A stretch of 10,302 nt of DNA, taken from contig DSBH01000181.1 of NCBI GenBank assembly GCA_011056825.1, forward strand, positions 1-10,302, given 5' to 3'. Position 1 is the stretch's first letter. Each line of letters opens with the position of its first letter. Positions 1-7,145 of this stretch are shown here, in pieces. The notes under the pieces were generated by a model, which searched no databases, was not told the origin of the DNA, and was given only the letters and a program-made list of their open reading frames with translations. Source of the stretch: Deltaproteobacteria bacterium (GTDB lineage: Bacteria; Desulfobacterota; Syntrophia; Syntrophales; UBA2210). A program made the translations under genes and the position numbers.

Positions 1-635
1 CATATATTCTCGATCTTGAATCGAGAGAAAGGGTGGTTTTTACCGAGTATGCCGGCCTTAACATGCCCTCGTCCTGGTCGCCCGATGGGACGGAAATTCT
101 TTGTGTATTCAGCAAGGACGGTTACGATGACATCTACGCGGTCAACGTAGCCACAAAGCAAACGCGAAGAATTACCCGCAGTCCATCAATAGACGTGTCA
201 CCGTGCTGGTCGCCCGACGCCTCGGAGATTGTTTTCGTGTCGAACAGGTCAGGCGCACCGCACCTTTTCATCATGAATGCGGACGGCGGTAACGTTCGAC
301 GGATAACATTCGAAGGTTCCTACAATACCTCGCCACGCTGGTCGCCGACAGGGGATGCCATCGTTTTTGAAAGCTCGGTGGACGGGCGATTCCAGCTGTT
401 TACCATCGAACCGGATGGTTCCAATTTCAAGCAACTTACCTTTCAGAATGGCGACTGTCTCAGTCCTTCCTGGTCGCCTGATGGCAGGTACGTCGCTTTT
501 TCTCTTCGACGTTCCAATTCTGAAAAAATTTGCATTATTAACGCAAATGGTTTAAACTTCCGAGAAATTATGGATATCGGGGGGTTCGATTCGGTAAAAC
601 AGCCCTCGTGGTCTCCTTTGCTGAAGTTGTATTGA
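1..635 (+). CDS. tolB: TolB, C-terminal beta-propeller part (5'-truncated by window edge)
   Basis: Periplasmic component of the Tol-Pal envelope complex; in the known family its beta-propeller binds Pal and the complex keeps the outer membrane attached during division. The reading frame is open to the left edge (first full codon at base 3), so the N-terminal domain and signal peptide lie outside the window. Five Trp-Ser-Pro blade motifs are visible, with the Trp codons at 75, 207, 339, 471 and 609. The spacing is 132, 132, 132 and 138 bases, so the blades are 44 to 46 residues long as in TolB/PD40 propellers. Motifs such as ITRSPS, ITFEGSYN and LTFQNGD precede each Trp-Ser-Pro turn. The frame ends at a TGA, 116 bases before pal. 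Other propeller proteins share the PD40 repeat, but adjacency to pal and cpoB makes TolB the clear choice. Confidence 0.93.
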   Translation, partial: YILDLESRERVVFTEYAGLNMPSSWSPDGTEILCVFSKDGYDDIYAVNVATKQTRRITRSPSIDVSPCWSPDASEIVFVSNRSGAPHLFIMNADGGNVRRITFEGSYNTSPRWSPTGDAIVFESSVDGRFQLFTIEPDGSNFKQLTFQNGDCLSPSWSPDGRYVAFSLRRSNSEKICIINANGLNFREIMDIGGFDSVKQPSWSPLLKLY

Positions 636-675
636 CGGTGAGCACTTTATGAGCCGTCGCAGATGAAATCCGCGG

Positions 676-715
676 GAGGGGCGGTTTTGTGCGTTGCTTG
701 TTGCAAAATTCCCTC
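676..715 (+). other. Possible stem-loop in the tolB-pal spacer
   Basis: GAGGG (676-680) and TTTTG (685-689) can pair with CAAAA (704-708) and CCCTC (711-715), leaving a 4x2 internal loop and a 14-base apical loop. It is not followed by a T run, so it does not look like an intrinsic terminator. It could be an mRNA processing or stabilising structure between tolB and pal. A short competing hairpin, CCGC (670-673) with GCGG (681-684) followed by TTTT, overlaps it. Both are weak, and no folding energy was computed. Confidence 0.25.
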
Positions 716-751
716 ACGAAAACGCATGCAGATGAATAGAGGAGGTAAGGA

Positions 752-1339
752 ATGAAACGGAACTGGCAGATTTTGGGGAGGTTGGTCGTTGTTTCTACAG
801 TGCTGGTTTTTGTCCTGAGCGGATGTTACTGTTTCAAGGAGACAGCGGTTAAGGAGACGCCGCCGCCTGCGCAAGAAAAAGCCGCCGAGGCGAAGGCCCC
901 GGCTCCTGCGCCGGCCAAGAAAGCCGATGATGCAGCCGCGAAGGCGAAAGCGAAAGCACTGTATGAAAAGCAGGTAGCCGAAGCACATACTTTTGCAGAA
1001 CGGCCGATCCATTTTGACTTCGACCGTTATAACCTGAAGCCGCAGGCCCGGACGATTCTCGACGAGCTTGGCGCATGGCTGTTGAAAAACCAGAATTTCG
1101 ACGCCATTGTTGAGGGCTATTGTGACGAGCGGGGCACCGCCGAATACAACCTCGCCCTTGGCGAAAGGCGTGCAACGGCTGCTATGGATTATCTTGTTAA
1201 ACTCGGTGTCGACGCCGACCGTCTGAGCGCGGTCAGTTACGGTGAAGAAAACCCGGTCGATCCGAGAAGCAACGAAGAAGCCTGGGCGAAAAACAGGAGA
1301 GCTGAATTCAACGTTTTCCCGACCAGTTGGTATAAATAA
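752..1339 (+). CDS. pal: Pal, peptidoglycan-associated outer membrane lipoprotein
   Basis: Outer-membrane lipoprotein that binds peptidoglycan and TolB, forming the outer end of the Tol-Pal system. The 195-residue protein has a basic N-terminus, a hydrophobic stretch and a lipobox Leu-Ser-Gly-Cys with the lipidated Cys at 25. A Pro/Ala/Lys-rich linker (about 30-70) follows, then an OmpA-like domain (about 85-190). Within it, HFDFD (87-91) is the first strand and CDERGT (124-129) is the peptidoglycan-binding loop. N133 to A141 match the conserved N-x-x-L-x-x-x-R-A helix; D125 and R140 are the expected diaminopimelate-contacting pair, by analogy with OmpA. A strong Shine-Dalgarno (AGGAGGTAAGG) sits just before the ATG and fixes the start. 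A second Cys (27) lies two residues after the lipidated one. The gene is followed 19 bases later by cpoB. Confidence 0.96.
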   Translation: MKRNWQILGRLVVVSTVLVFVLSGCYCFKETAVKETPPPAQEKAAEAKAPAPAPAKKADDAAAKAKAKALYEKQVAEAHTFAERPIHFDFDRYNLKPQARTILDELGAWLLKNQNFDAIVEGYCDERGTAEYNLALGERRATAAMDYLVKLGVDADRLSAVSYGEENPVDPRSNEEAWAKNRRAEFNVFPTSWYK

Positions 1340-1358
1340 CAGTCGGAGCGTATGATCG

Positions 1359-2192
1359 GTGAAATTGAAGGTTCTTGTTACAGTGGCGCTGCTTGCAGTG
1401 GTGGTCGGTGTAGGTGGGTGCGCCACGCAGGATGAATTGCGGCATGTAAGCCGAAGTCTCGACGCGAAAATAACAGCTGTTCAGAACACGATGTCGGGGT
1501 TCCAGGAATCCTTGGAACAGGAAAGGCGCGAGGTTGAAGATGCCGTAAAGTCTGTGCGCAAGAACCAGGCGGATATAAACGCCGACATTATTCAGCTCCG
1601 GGATGAGCTCCAGCAGGTGCGGGGCGCTCTCGAGGAAGTGCAGGCGCGGGCGTTGCAAGAAAGCGCCGGGTCGTCGCTTGATCTCGAAACGGGCGATACT
1701 CGTGAAATGCTGAAAGATATTGAAGCGAGGATCCAGTCTGTCGAAGCCGAGCTGGGAATAGTAAAAGACCGGCCTCGGGCCGCAAAGAAGACATCGGCGC
1801 CCGTGCCCGAAAAGCCCCGGGACAGCGAAACGTTGTATTCAGAGGCTTACGGGCTGTTCAAGGAAGGGAACTATAAGGATTCCCGGAATAAATTCAGAAA
1901 GTTTCTGGAGTTATTCCCGAAAACGGAATATTCCGACAACGCGCAGTTCTGGATAGGGGAAAGTTTTTACTTCGAAGGGGAATACGAGCAGGCAATACTG
2001 GAATATCAAAAGGTAATTCAGGATTATCCACAGGGAAGCAGGGTTCCTAATTCCCTTCTGAAGCAGGCGTTATCCTTTGAAAAATTAGGAGATACGTCCA
2101 GTGCCAGACTTCTTCTCCAGAGCGTGGTGAGTGATTTTCCCGGAACGACAGCCGCAGAATCGGCCCGTTCCAAACTTCTCGAGCTGCAATAG
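1359..2192 (+). CDS. cpoB: CpoB/YbgF-type Tol-Pal accessory protein (predicted lipoprotein)
   Basis: Last gene of the tol-pal operon. In Escherichia coli CpoB links Tol-Pal with peptidoglycan synthesis by PBP1B at division. The 277-residue protein begins with a hydrophobic segment ending Val-Gly-Gly-Cys (Cys 21), which I read as a lipobox. A long charged helical region (about 25-135) is probably the trimerising coiled coil. A Pro/Lys linker (about 138-155) and three TPR-like units (about 156-190, 193-227 and 230-265) follow, the typical YbgF C-terminus (SEAYGLFKEGNYKDS, then FWIGESFYFEGEYEQA). The start is a GTG at 1359 with GGAG ten bases upstream. The nearby ATG at 1352 is in another frame and gives no sensible protein. 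The predicted lipid anchor differs from the soluble periplasmic E. coli protein. The gene is followed by a stem-loop terminator. Confidence 0.9.
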   Translation: MKLKVLVTVALLAVVVGVGGCATQDELRHVSRSLDAKITAVQNTMSGFQESLEQERREVEDAVKSVRKNQADINADIIQLRDELQQVRGALEEVQARALQESAGSSLDLETGDTREMLKDIEARIQSVEAELGIVKDRPRAAKKTSAPVPEKPRDSETLYSEAYGLFKEGNYKDSRNKFRKFLELFPKTEYSDNAQFWIGESFYFEGEYEQAILEYQKVIQDYPQGSRVPNSLLKQALSFEKLGDTSSARLLLQSVVSDFPGTTAAESARSKLLELQ

Positions 2193-2205
2193 CACCAATC
2201 GTTTC

Positions 2206-2256
2206 GGGGCCGCCGGTTTCTTTACAAGCCGACGGTCCCTTCGGTTTTATCTTTCT
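2206..2256 (+). terminator. Rho-independent terminator of the tol-pal operon
   Basis: GGGGCCGCCGGTTT (2206-2219) pairs with 2226-2239 to give a roughly 14-bp stem with two G-T wobbles, one C-A mismatch and a six-base loop. A T-rich stretch (TTTTATCTTT, 2245-2254) follows five bases after the stem. A smaller alternative hairpin, CCGA (2229-2232) with TCGG (2241-2244), sits directly against this T stretch. It begins 13 bases after the cpoB stop codon. On the opposite strand the stem is followed by GAAACG, so it should not terminate the convergent transcript efficiently. Confidence 0.7.
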
Positions 2257-2311
2257 GTATTCAACGTACGTGGTTCATTGCTGCCCAACGCGAGGAGCCG
2301 CTGATCTTTTA

Positions 2312-3124
2312 TTAATCCATGTAAATTGTTTTCACGCCCCAGGTGTGCGGAATATCGAACAATGAAGATGAATCGCCGCGTGTTACCGACAGATCACTGA
2401 GTCGGAGCTCGAGAGTGGTCCGGTTCAGCGGGTCTTCGATGTGGACTGTGATGTGAAGTGGCCGTTTTGTGACACCGTTTTTGATCGTCGCGTATTCTGA
2501 AAATAGGGCACGGTAACGAAGCGCGCCCTTCTTGTCAAAAACTTTTGTTTCTTTTATTTTATGCTGTTCGTTGAGTATTATCGACTGAACAGGAAGCCCT
2601 CGCGGGGACGTGAAATCCAGCTGGTATTCACCCTGCGGATTTATGAATGCATTGACCAGCAGGTCATTTTTGCCTCCGGCCGGGACAGGGGGAGTTCCTC
2701 TCAGAAATGCGACAATTTCCTCAGGCGACAGATCCAGGCCGAAAAAAGAATACATTTTGTCTGTGGTGGCCGCGCCCGTATAAAGAGTCTGCTTGGAGGG
2801 AACAAAGACTTTGAATGTGCCGTCACGAAACGACATAAAGAAATCGGGGATACCGAAAGTCGGCAGGGCATCGACTCTCATGCGCGAGGGATACTGAACC
2901 GCAAACGCAACACGGCGGGAAAAATCGGTTCCAATTTCCTGGCGAATGGTCACGTTCGCCACGGCCCGGGTTGTTTCGTCATTGTCGGGACGAAGAAGGT
3001 TGTTCAGGGCGGATTCTTCAAGAGAAACCGGCGTATCTTCGCCGCGGAAGATGTGTGTCGTCGAACAGGCCCCGCAGAGAATAGATGTTGCAACGATCAG
3101 GTTAAGCAATCGCCGCTCTTTCAT
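2312..3124 (-). CDS. LolB-like (DUF4292-like) outer membrane lipoprotein
   Basis: Predicted lipoprotein of 270 residues, probably of the LolA/LolB fold that handles lipoproteins in the periplasm; this assignment is an inference. A basic N-terminus and hydrophobic stretch end at Cys-Gly-Ala-Cys, with Cys 20 as the likely lipidated residue. The Cys at -3 is unusual for a lipobox. Two stretches recall LolB and DUF4292 proteins: the YPSRMRVDALPTFGIPDFF region (78-96) with KVFVPSKQTLYTG (105-117), and FFGLDLSPEEIVAFLRGTPP (127-146). The rest is rich in alternating beta-strand-like sequence. Its ATG overlaps the TGA of the upstream TPR lipoprotein gene as ATGA, which suggests translational coupling. 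The same TPR-then-lolB pairing is known in Pseudomonas. It is the last gene of its transcript and converges on cpoB. It could instead be a lipoprotein of unrelated function with a similar fold. Confidence 0.7.
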   Translation of the reverse strand: MKERRLLNLIVATSILCGACSTTHIFRGEDTPVSLEESALNNLLRPDNDETTRAVANVTIRQEIGTDFSRRVAFAVQYPSRMRVDALPTFGIPDFFMSFRDGTFKVFVPSKQTLYTGAATTDKMYSFFGLDLSPEEIVAFLRGTPPVPAGGKNDLLVNAFINPQGEYQLDFTSPRGLPVQSIILNEQHKIKETKVFDKKGALRYRALFSEYATIKNGVTKRPLHITVHIEDPLNRTTLELRLSDLSVTRGDSSSLFDIPHTWGVKTIYMD

Positions 3125-4842
3125 GGCATCATCTTCTTGAGGTTTTCGATTTTTCGCTTTATCTCGCTGTCATCAGGCGTATGATCAAGTGCCTTTCGGT
3201 ATATCTCGAGCGCCTCTTCGTAGCGGCCGTTCAGCTCATAGACGTCACCCAGGTGTTGGGCCACCGTCGGATCGTCGGGAAGAAACTCCCGGGCCTTCTC
3301 GAGCTGTTCAAGAGCCTCGGCAATGCGATTCTGCCTGAAATAAACCCATCCCAGGCTGTCGATTATATGGCCACTTCCCGGTTTCAGTTGCAGTGCTTTC
3401 AGGATCATGGTTTCTGCTTCGTCGAGATTGATTCCGCGGTCGGCATAACTGTAGCCGATGAAATTCAGCGCTTCCGCGTTTTCAGGATCGATAGCGAGAA
3501 TATCTCTCATCAGGTCGATCGCTTTGTCAAACTGTCTCCTTTTTTCATATATGAGACCAAGTCGGTAAATAATATCGGTGCTTTCCGGCAGGATGGCGAG
3601 ACCCATTCGAAGAATCTTTTCGGATCTGTCAATGTCTCCTGTATCTTCGTGCAGGGACGCCAGAACAAGGTACAGGTCGGGTTCGTCGTTTTTTGCCACG
3701 ATTGCTTTGTCTATGATTCGTACTGCTTCGGCCGTTTTACCTTCAAGATTCAGTATGAGACTCATCTGTATGCGTGACGGAGCGAACACGGAGGAAGAAG
3801 GAGTGATGCGGCCGAATTCTTCGAGTGCCAGCTCTTTTTCCCCCTGTTCCTGGTAGGATACGGCCAGAAAATACCGTGCCCGTTCGTCGTCGGGATTTTC
3901 GTTCACGAGATCGCGAAAAATTTCCGTACTCTTTTCTAAATTGATTTCACCGAAAAGGTAGGCAAGTCCCAGGGATAACCGGATGTCGACGCCGTAGGAT
4001 CCTTGGTCAAGAATAGTTTCAAATTCCGCGGCGGCTTCACGATAAAGTCCCCGGTTAAGCAGCAGATTTCCCAGTCGTGCCCGGGCCGCCATGTCACGTG
4101 GAATGAAATCAAGATATTGACGATACAGGGAAACGGCTTCTTCAAGATCCTGTTCATGTTCAAAAATGACAGCCAGGTCTTTCATGGCCGACGAAAACCC
4201 CGGTTCCAACGTCAGGGTTCTTCGCAACCAATATTTGGCTTTGTCGAGGTTCCTCATTTCCAGATACACGTGAGCGAGCTGGTAGGCCGCCATGGCGTTG
4301 TCGAAATTAATACACAGCAGTTCTTCCAGAACGGATCGGGCTGCGTCGTAATTCTTCTGGTTCCTGTAAACGGTACTCAGCAGCAAGTAAGGATCCGGCA
4401 GCTCCGGTTCCAGCTCAATGGCGGTTCGATAGTGGCGAACGGCTTTGTCATGTTCCTGCATTCTTTCGTAGAAAGTACCTAAAAGGATGTGGGTGTCGAC
4501 GTGATCGGGGTTTTGCCGTACCGACGCCTCGAGAATGGCCACAGCACCGTCTATATCATTTTTTTGCAGGTGCGACGAGGCCAGTTCCATGGCCAGGTAC
4601 GGTGAACAGGGGTGAACGCCGAGCGCCCGGGTATATTCATTCACTGCCTTGTCAGTTTCGTCATGCAGGCTGTGCAGGACTCCTTTCATGTAATGATAGT
4701 ACGAATCAGCCCGGTTCGTTTTGCTTTTCTCCTGTTCTATGACGGGGACATCAGGCGACAGATGGGCACAGCCCAGCAACGCGCAACAAGGGACAAGCAG
4801 CGCGAGGGCAATATAAAAATTATAAAGATATCTGCGTCTCAT
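3121..4842 (-). CDS. Large TPR lipoprotein, LbcA-like
   Basis: A 573-residue predicted lipoprotein. A basic N-terminus and hydrophobic stretch end in Leu-Leu-Gly-Cys with the lipidated Cys at 25. From about residue 45 to 556 I count 15 consecutive TPR-like units of 33 to 35 residues (for example 113-146, 181-214, 420-453 and 523-556), each with the usual helix pair and most ending at Pro. The C-terminal block around ALNFIGYSYADRGINLDEAE (458-477) and DSLGWVYFRQ (495-504) is a hallmark of TPR lipoproteins encoded beside lolB. Pseudomonas aeruginosa LbcA, the adaptor that activates the CtpA protease, is one such protein. Here ctpA is two genes upstream on the same strand and a LolB-like gene directly follows with a 4-base overlap. 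The ATG is six bases after the yibQ stop, and only a weak, distant AGGG lies upstream. The TPR lipoprotein call is firm; the LbcA role is inference. Confidence 0.88.
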   Translation of the reverse strand: MRRRYLYNFYIALALLVPCCALLGCAHLSPDVPVIEQEKSKTNRADSYYHYMKGVLHSLHDETDKAVNEYTRALGVHPCSPYLAMELASSHLQKNDIDGAVAILEASVRQNPDHVDTHILLGTFYERMQEHDKAVRHYRTAIELEPELPDPYLLLSTVYRNQKNYDAARSVLEELLCINFDNAMAAYQLAHVYLEMRNLDKAKYWLRRTLTLEPGFSSAMKDLAVIFEHEQDLEEAVSLYRQYLDFIPRDMAARARLGNLLLNRGLYREAAAEFETILDQGSYGVDIRLSLGLAYLFGEINLEKSTEIFRDLVNENPDDERARYFLAVSYQEQGEKELALEEFGRITPSSSVFAPSRIQMSLILNLEGKTAEAVRIIDKAIVAKNDEPDLYLVLASLHEDTGDIDRSEKILRMGLAILPESTDIIYRLGLIYEKRRQFDKAIDLMRDILAIDPENAEALNFIGYSYADRGINLDEAETMILKALQLKPGSGHIIDSLGWVYFRQNRIAEALEQLEKAREFLPDDPTVAQHLGDVYELNGRYEEALEIYRKALDHTPDDSEIKRKIENLKKMMP

Positions 4843-4848
4843 GACGGT

Positions 4849-5763
4849 TCAGTGCCCTGTGATTGAAGAAAGATAAACGGGCTTGATCCCGTAGTCGTTG
4901 AAAAAGGGCAGTATGCGTCGTATCGCCCGAACGGTACCAGGATAGGGATGGCCGATAACGACAATTCTGTCCCAGCTGTTTTTGTTGTCCAGCAGGTGTT
5001 TCAGGATTTGAAAGGTATCTGTTTCGTCATGGTTGTTGTCCATGAAGGTGTCCCGCGAGATGAAATCAATACCGACGGTTCGTGAAGCTGCCCTTCCTTT
5101 CGAGTGCTCCGTAGTCAGACTGTCGAGAAAATACAGATCCCGCTTTTTCAACTCGGCGAAGAGCACCGCCAGTTTTCCACCGTCTTCCATGAACCGTGAA
5201 CCCATGTGATTGTTGACGCCTGATATGTTGGGAACGGCTCGCAGGTTTTTCTGCAGGAGTTTCATCATTTCCTGTTGTGTCATGTTTACGAAAAGTGCCC
5301 CTTCGCCGGGGTTTTTTTCGGGATAATCATGCGGTTCCATGGGGAGATGAAGAATGATTTCATGTCCAGCCTCGTAAGCCTTGCACGCGGACTGTACCGA
5401 AAAGGGACAGTGCGGCAGAATGGCGAAATTTATGGCAATATTCAAAGAAAGAAGCTCGTCGACAATAGAAAGGTCATACCCGATATCGTCGATCACGATA
5501 GCCATAAGGGCGGTCGTCGGGACCGGTTCTTCCCTGAAGGGTCCGACCGTTTCCGGCGTTACCGGTGTCGGAGCTGGCGGTACAAACTGCCTGGTAACGG
5601 GGGACTTGACGGTCCTCCCGGTCTCGGGAGGCGGTTCTTCATGGCCGGAGAAAAAAAAGACGCCGAAGGCTACTCCGACAATAAAAACAAACACTATCGA
5701 CAGAACCAGCAATCGGACCGGGATCTTCTTCTTCGTCCGCCGCTGTTGTTTTTTTTTCTTCAC
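4849..5763 (-). CDS. yibQ: YibQ-type divergent polysaccharide deacetylase (DUF610), membrane-anchored
   Basis: A 304-residue protein. It has a very basic N-terminus (Lys/Arg/Gln, 1-17), one transmembrane helix (about 18-39), a Pro/Thr-rich linker (about 41-83) and a periplasmic catalytic-fold domain (about 86-304). Motifs of the divergent polysaccharide deacetylase family are present: AIVIDDIG (88-95), HLPMEP (139-144), NNHMGSRF (184-191), FLDS (212-215) and IGHPYP (270-275). The fold is that of carbohydrate deacetylases, but the true substrate of the family is not established. It commonly sits beside ctpA or envC, in keeping with a cell-wall role; here ctpA ends 20 bases upstream. The frame opens only with GTG at 5763. 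AGGAG overlaps that GTG, leaving no normal spacing, so the exact start is uncertain; no ATG lies upstream in frame. A nine-A run falls at codons 3-5. Confidence 0.9.
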   Translation of the reverse strand: MKKKKQQRRTKKKIPVRLLVLSIVFVFIVGVAFGVFFFSGHEEPPPETGRTVKSPVTRQFVPPAPTPVTPETVGPFREEPVPTTALMAIVIDDIGYDLSIVDELLSLNIAINFAILPHCPFSVQSACKAYEAGHEIILHLPMEPHDYPEKNPGEGALFVNMTQQEMMKLLQKNLRAVPNISGVNNHMGSRFMEDGGKLAVLFAELKKRDLYFLDSLTTEHSKGRAASRTVGIDFISRDTFMDNNHDETDTFQILKHLLDNKNSWDRIVVIGHPYPGTVRAIRRILPFFNDYGIKPVYLSSITGH

Positions 5764-5783
5764 TCCTGAGGATAACCCGTTAT

Positions 5784-7100
5784 TTAACCCTTCTGCATTG
5801 TTTTCATGAATGCCCAGCCCTTAATAAGATCAATCGCCCGCTGCAACTGGTTATCGATTTCAAAATCTTTTTCGTCGAATTGGTTCAGGTGTTCAGGGCC
5901 TTCGGGTATTTCCTGCACATCTCCTTCGATATGACCCTCAAGATCTTTTTCTCTTACCTGTTCCCTCGCCGGTGCCGGCGGTTCCGGTCTGCTGTATTCC
6001 ACAACGAAATCGGGCGTGATGCCTTTGGCCTGAATAGAAACGCCGCTGGGCGTGTAGTATTTTGCCGTGGTCAACTTGACGGCCGAACCGTCCCTGAGAG
6101 GAATGATCATTTGCATGACGCCCTTGCCGAACGTCTGGGTGCCAAGCAACACGGCACGGCGGTTATCGCGCAAAGCCCCCGCGAGGATTTCCGAACCGCT
6201 CGCGCTGCCACCGTTGACCAGCATAATAATGGGTTCATCCGGTTCAATTCCCTGGTTTCGAGCCTGGTATTTTTTCTCGGGAACTCGGCCGTCCCGTCCT
6301 TTCGTGGTGACGATAATTCCTGATTTGAGAAAGAGGTCCGCCGCGCTTACCGCCTGGTCGAGAAGCCCGCCCGGATTGTTACGCAGGTCGACGACCAGTC
6401 CCTGGAGATCCGTCCCGGAAGACTGAATGGTTTCGAGGGCCGCTTCCAGGTCATCAGTCGTATTTTCCTGGAACGACGATATGCGGATGTAAGCGATGTT
6501 GTCCTGCAGAATGCGGTGCTTGACGCTCTTTATTTTTATGATGTCCCGGGTGATGGTGTAATCCTTCGGTTCATCGAACCCTTCTCGCATGATGCTGATG
6601 GTAACCTCGGTTCCACGGGGACCACGGAGCTTATGAACCGCGTCCATGATCGTCAGGTCCTTCGTGTCCTCGCCGTTGATCTTCGCTATGGCGTCTCCCG
6701 CCATGATGCCGGCCTCAAAGGCGGGTGTGTCTTCAACGGGCGAAACGACGGTAAGAATACCGTCCTTCATGGAAATGACGATGCCGAGTCCGCCGAACTC
6801 TCCTCTGGTGTCCACCTGTAGCTCTTTATACATTTCCTCGGTCATGTAAGTGCTGTGCGGATCGAGGTTTTTCATCATGCCCTCGATGGCGCCCTGTATC
6901 AACATGTCCGAGTCAGTCTCTTCCACGTAGTTTCTCTCTATCATGTCGAGTATTTCGCTGAACTTTTTCAGATTTTTGTAGGTTGTCTCGTCCGCCGAGA
7001 ATGCGGGGATTCCCCTGAAACAAAGAGCGGCGAGCAACATGGCCGAGAGTACAACAAGAAAGGCCGTGCCGGCCCTCCTATTTTTAAACCAGCGTGTCAT
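5784..7100 (-). CDS. ctpA: CtpA, S41 family C-terminal processing peptidase
   Basis: Periplasmic serine protease of the tail-specific (Prc/CtpA) family; known members degrade cell-wall hydrolases and other envelope proteins. The 438-residue protein has an N-terminal hydrophobic segment (about 11-30, signal peptide or anchor). It continues with an N-terminal helical part containing NLDPHSTYMT (78-87), a PDZ domain (about 98-180, with GGLGIVI and AGIMAGDAI), and the catalytic core. The core shows LRNNPGGLL (239-247), GSASGSEILAGAL (298-310) and TFGKGVMQ (323-330). S301 and K326 are 25 residues apart, as in the family dyad, and Q330 matches the third catalytic residue. The charged tail (about 370-438) ends in an amphipathic segment, DNQLQRAIDLIKGW. 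A strong Shine-Dalgarno (GGAGGT) precedes the ATG. A candidate promoter in the rsmI-ctpA spacer suggests ctpA starts its own transcript with yibQ and the two lipoprotein genes. Confidence 0.96.
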   Translation of the reverse strand: MTRWFKNRRAGTAFLVVLSAMLLAALCFRGIPAFSADETTYKNLKKFSEILDMIERNYVEETDSDMLIQGAIEGMMKNLDPHSTYMTEEMYKELQVDTRGEFGGLGIVISMKDGILTVVSPVEDTPAFEAGIMAGDAIAKINGEDTKDLTIMDAVHKLRGPRGTEVTISIMREGFDEPKDYTITRDIIKIKSVKHRILQDNIAYIRISSFQENTTDDLEAALETIQSSGTDLQGLVVDLRNNPGGLLDQAVSAADLFLKSGIIVTTKGRDGRVPEKKYQARNQGIEPDEPIIMLVNGGSASGSEILAGALRDNRRAVLLGTQTFGKGVMQMIIPLRDGSAVKLTTAKYYTPSGVSIQAKGITPDFVVEYSRPEPPAPAREQVREKDLEGHIEGDVQEIPEGPEHLNQFDEKDFEIDNQLQRAIDLIKGWAFMKTMQKG

Positions 7101-7145
7101 TGAAACCTCCGAAATAGTCCCGTATTCAGGATCGATTCACAATTG

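Noticed and set aside
60..625. Direct repeats of a TGGTCGCC-type sequence every 132 bases
   Set aside because: Explained by the repeated Trp-Ser-Pro turns of the TolB propeller blades, not a DNA-level repeat element.
647..1426. Long antisense open frame (259 codons) opposite pal
   Set aside because: It mirrors pal codon by codon, is full of Arg/Cys/Pro runs, matches no family I know, and pal is certain. Taken as a shadow.
3181..3777. Open frames of up to 198 codons opposite the TPR gene
   Set aside because: These arise from the repetitive, well-defined TPR coding sequence on the other strand and show no recognisable domain or start signal.
5275..5769. Open frame on the + strand opposite yibQ
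   Set aside because: The C-terminal part is the complement of the Lys-rich yibQ N-terminus and shows no family resemblance; yibQ motifs are clear.
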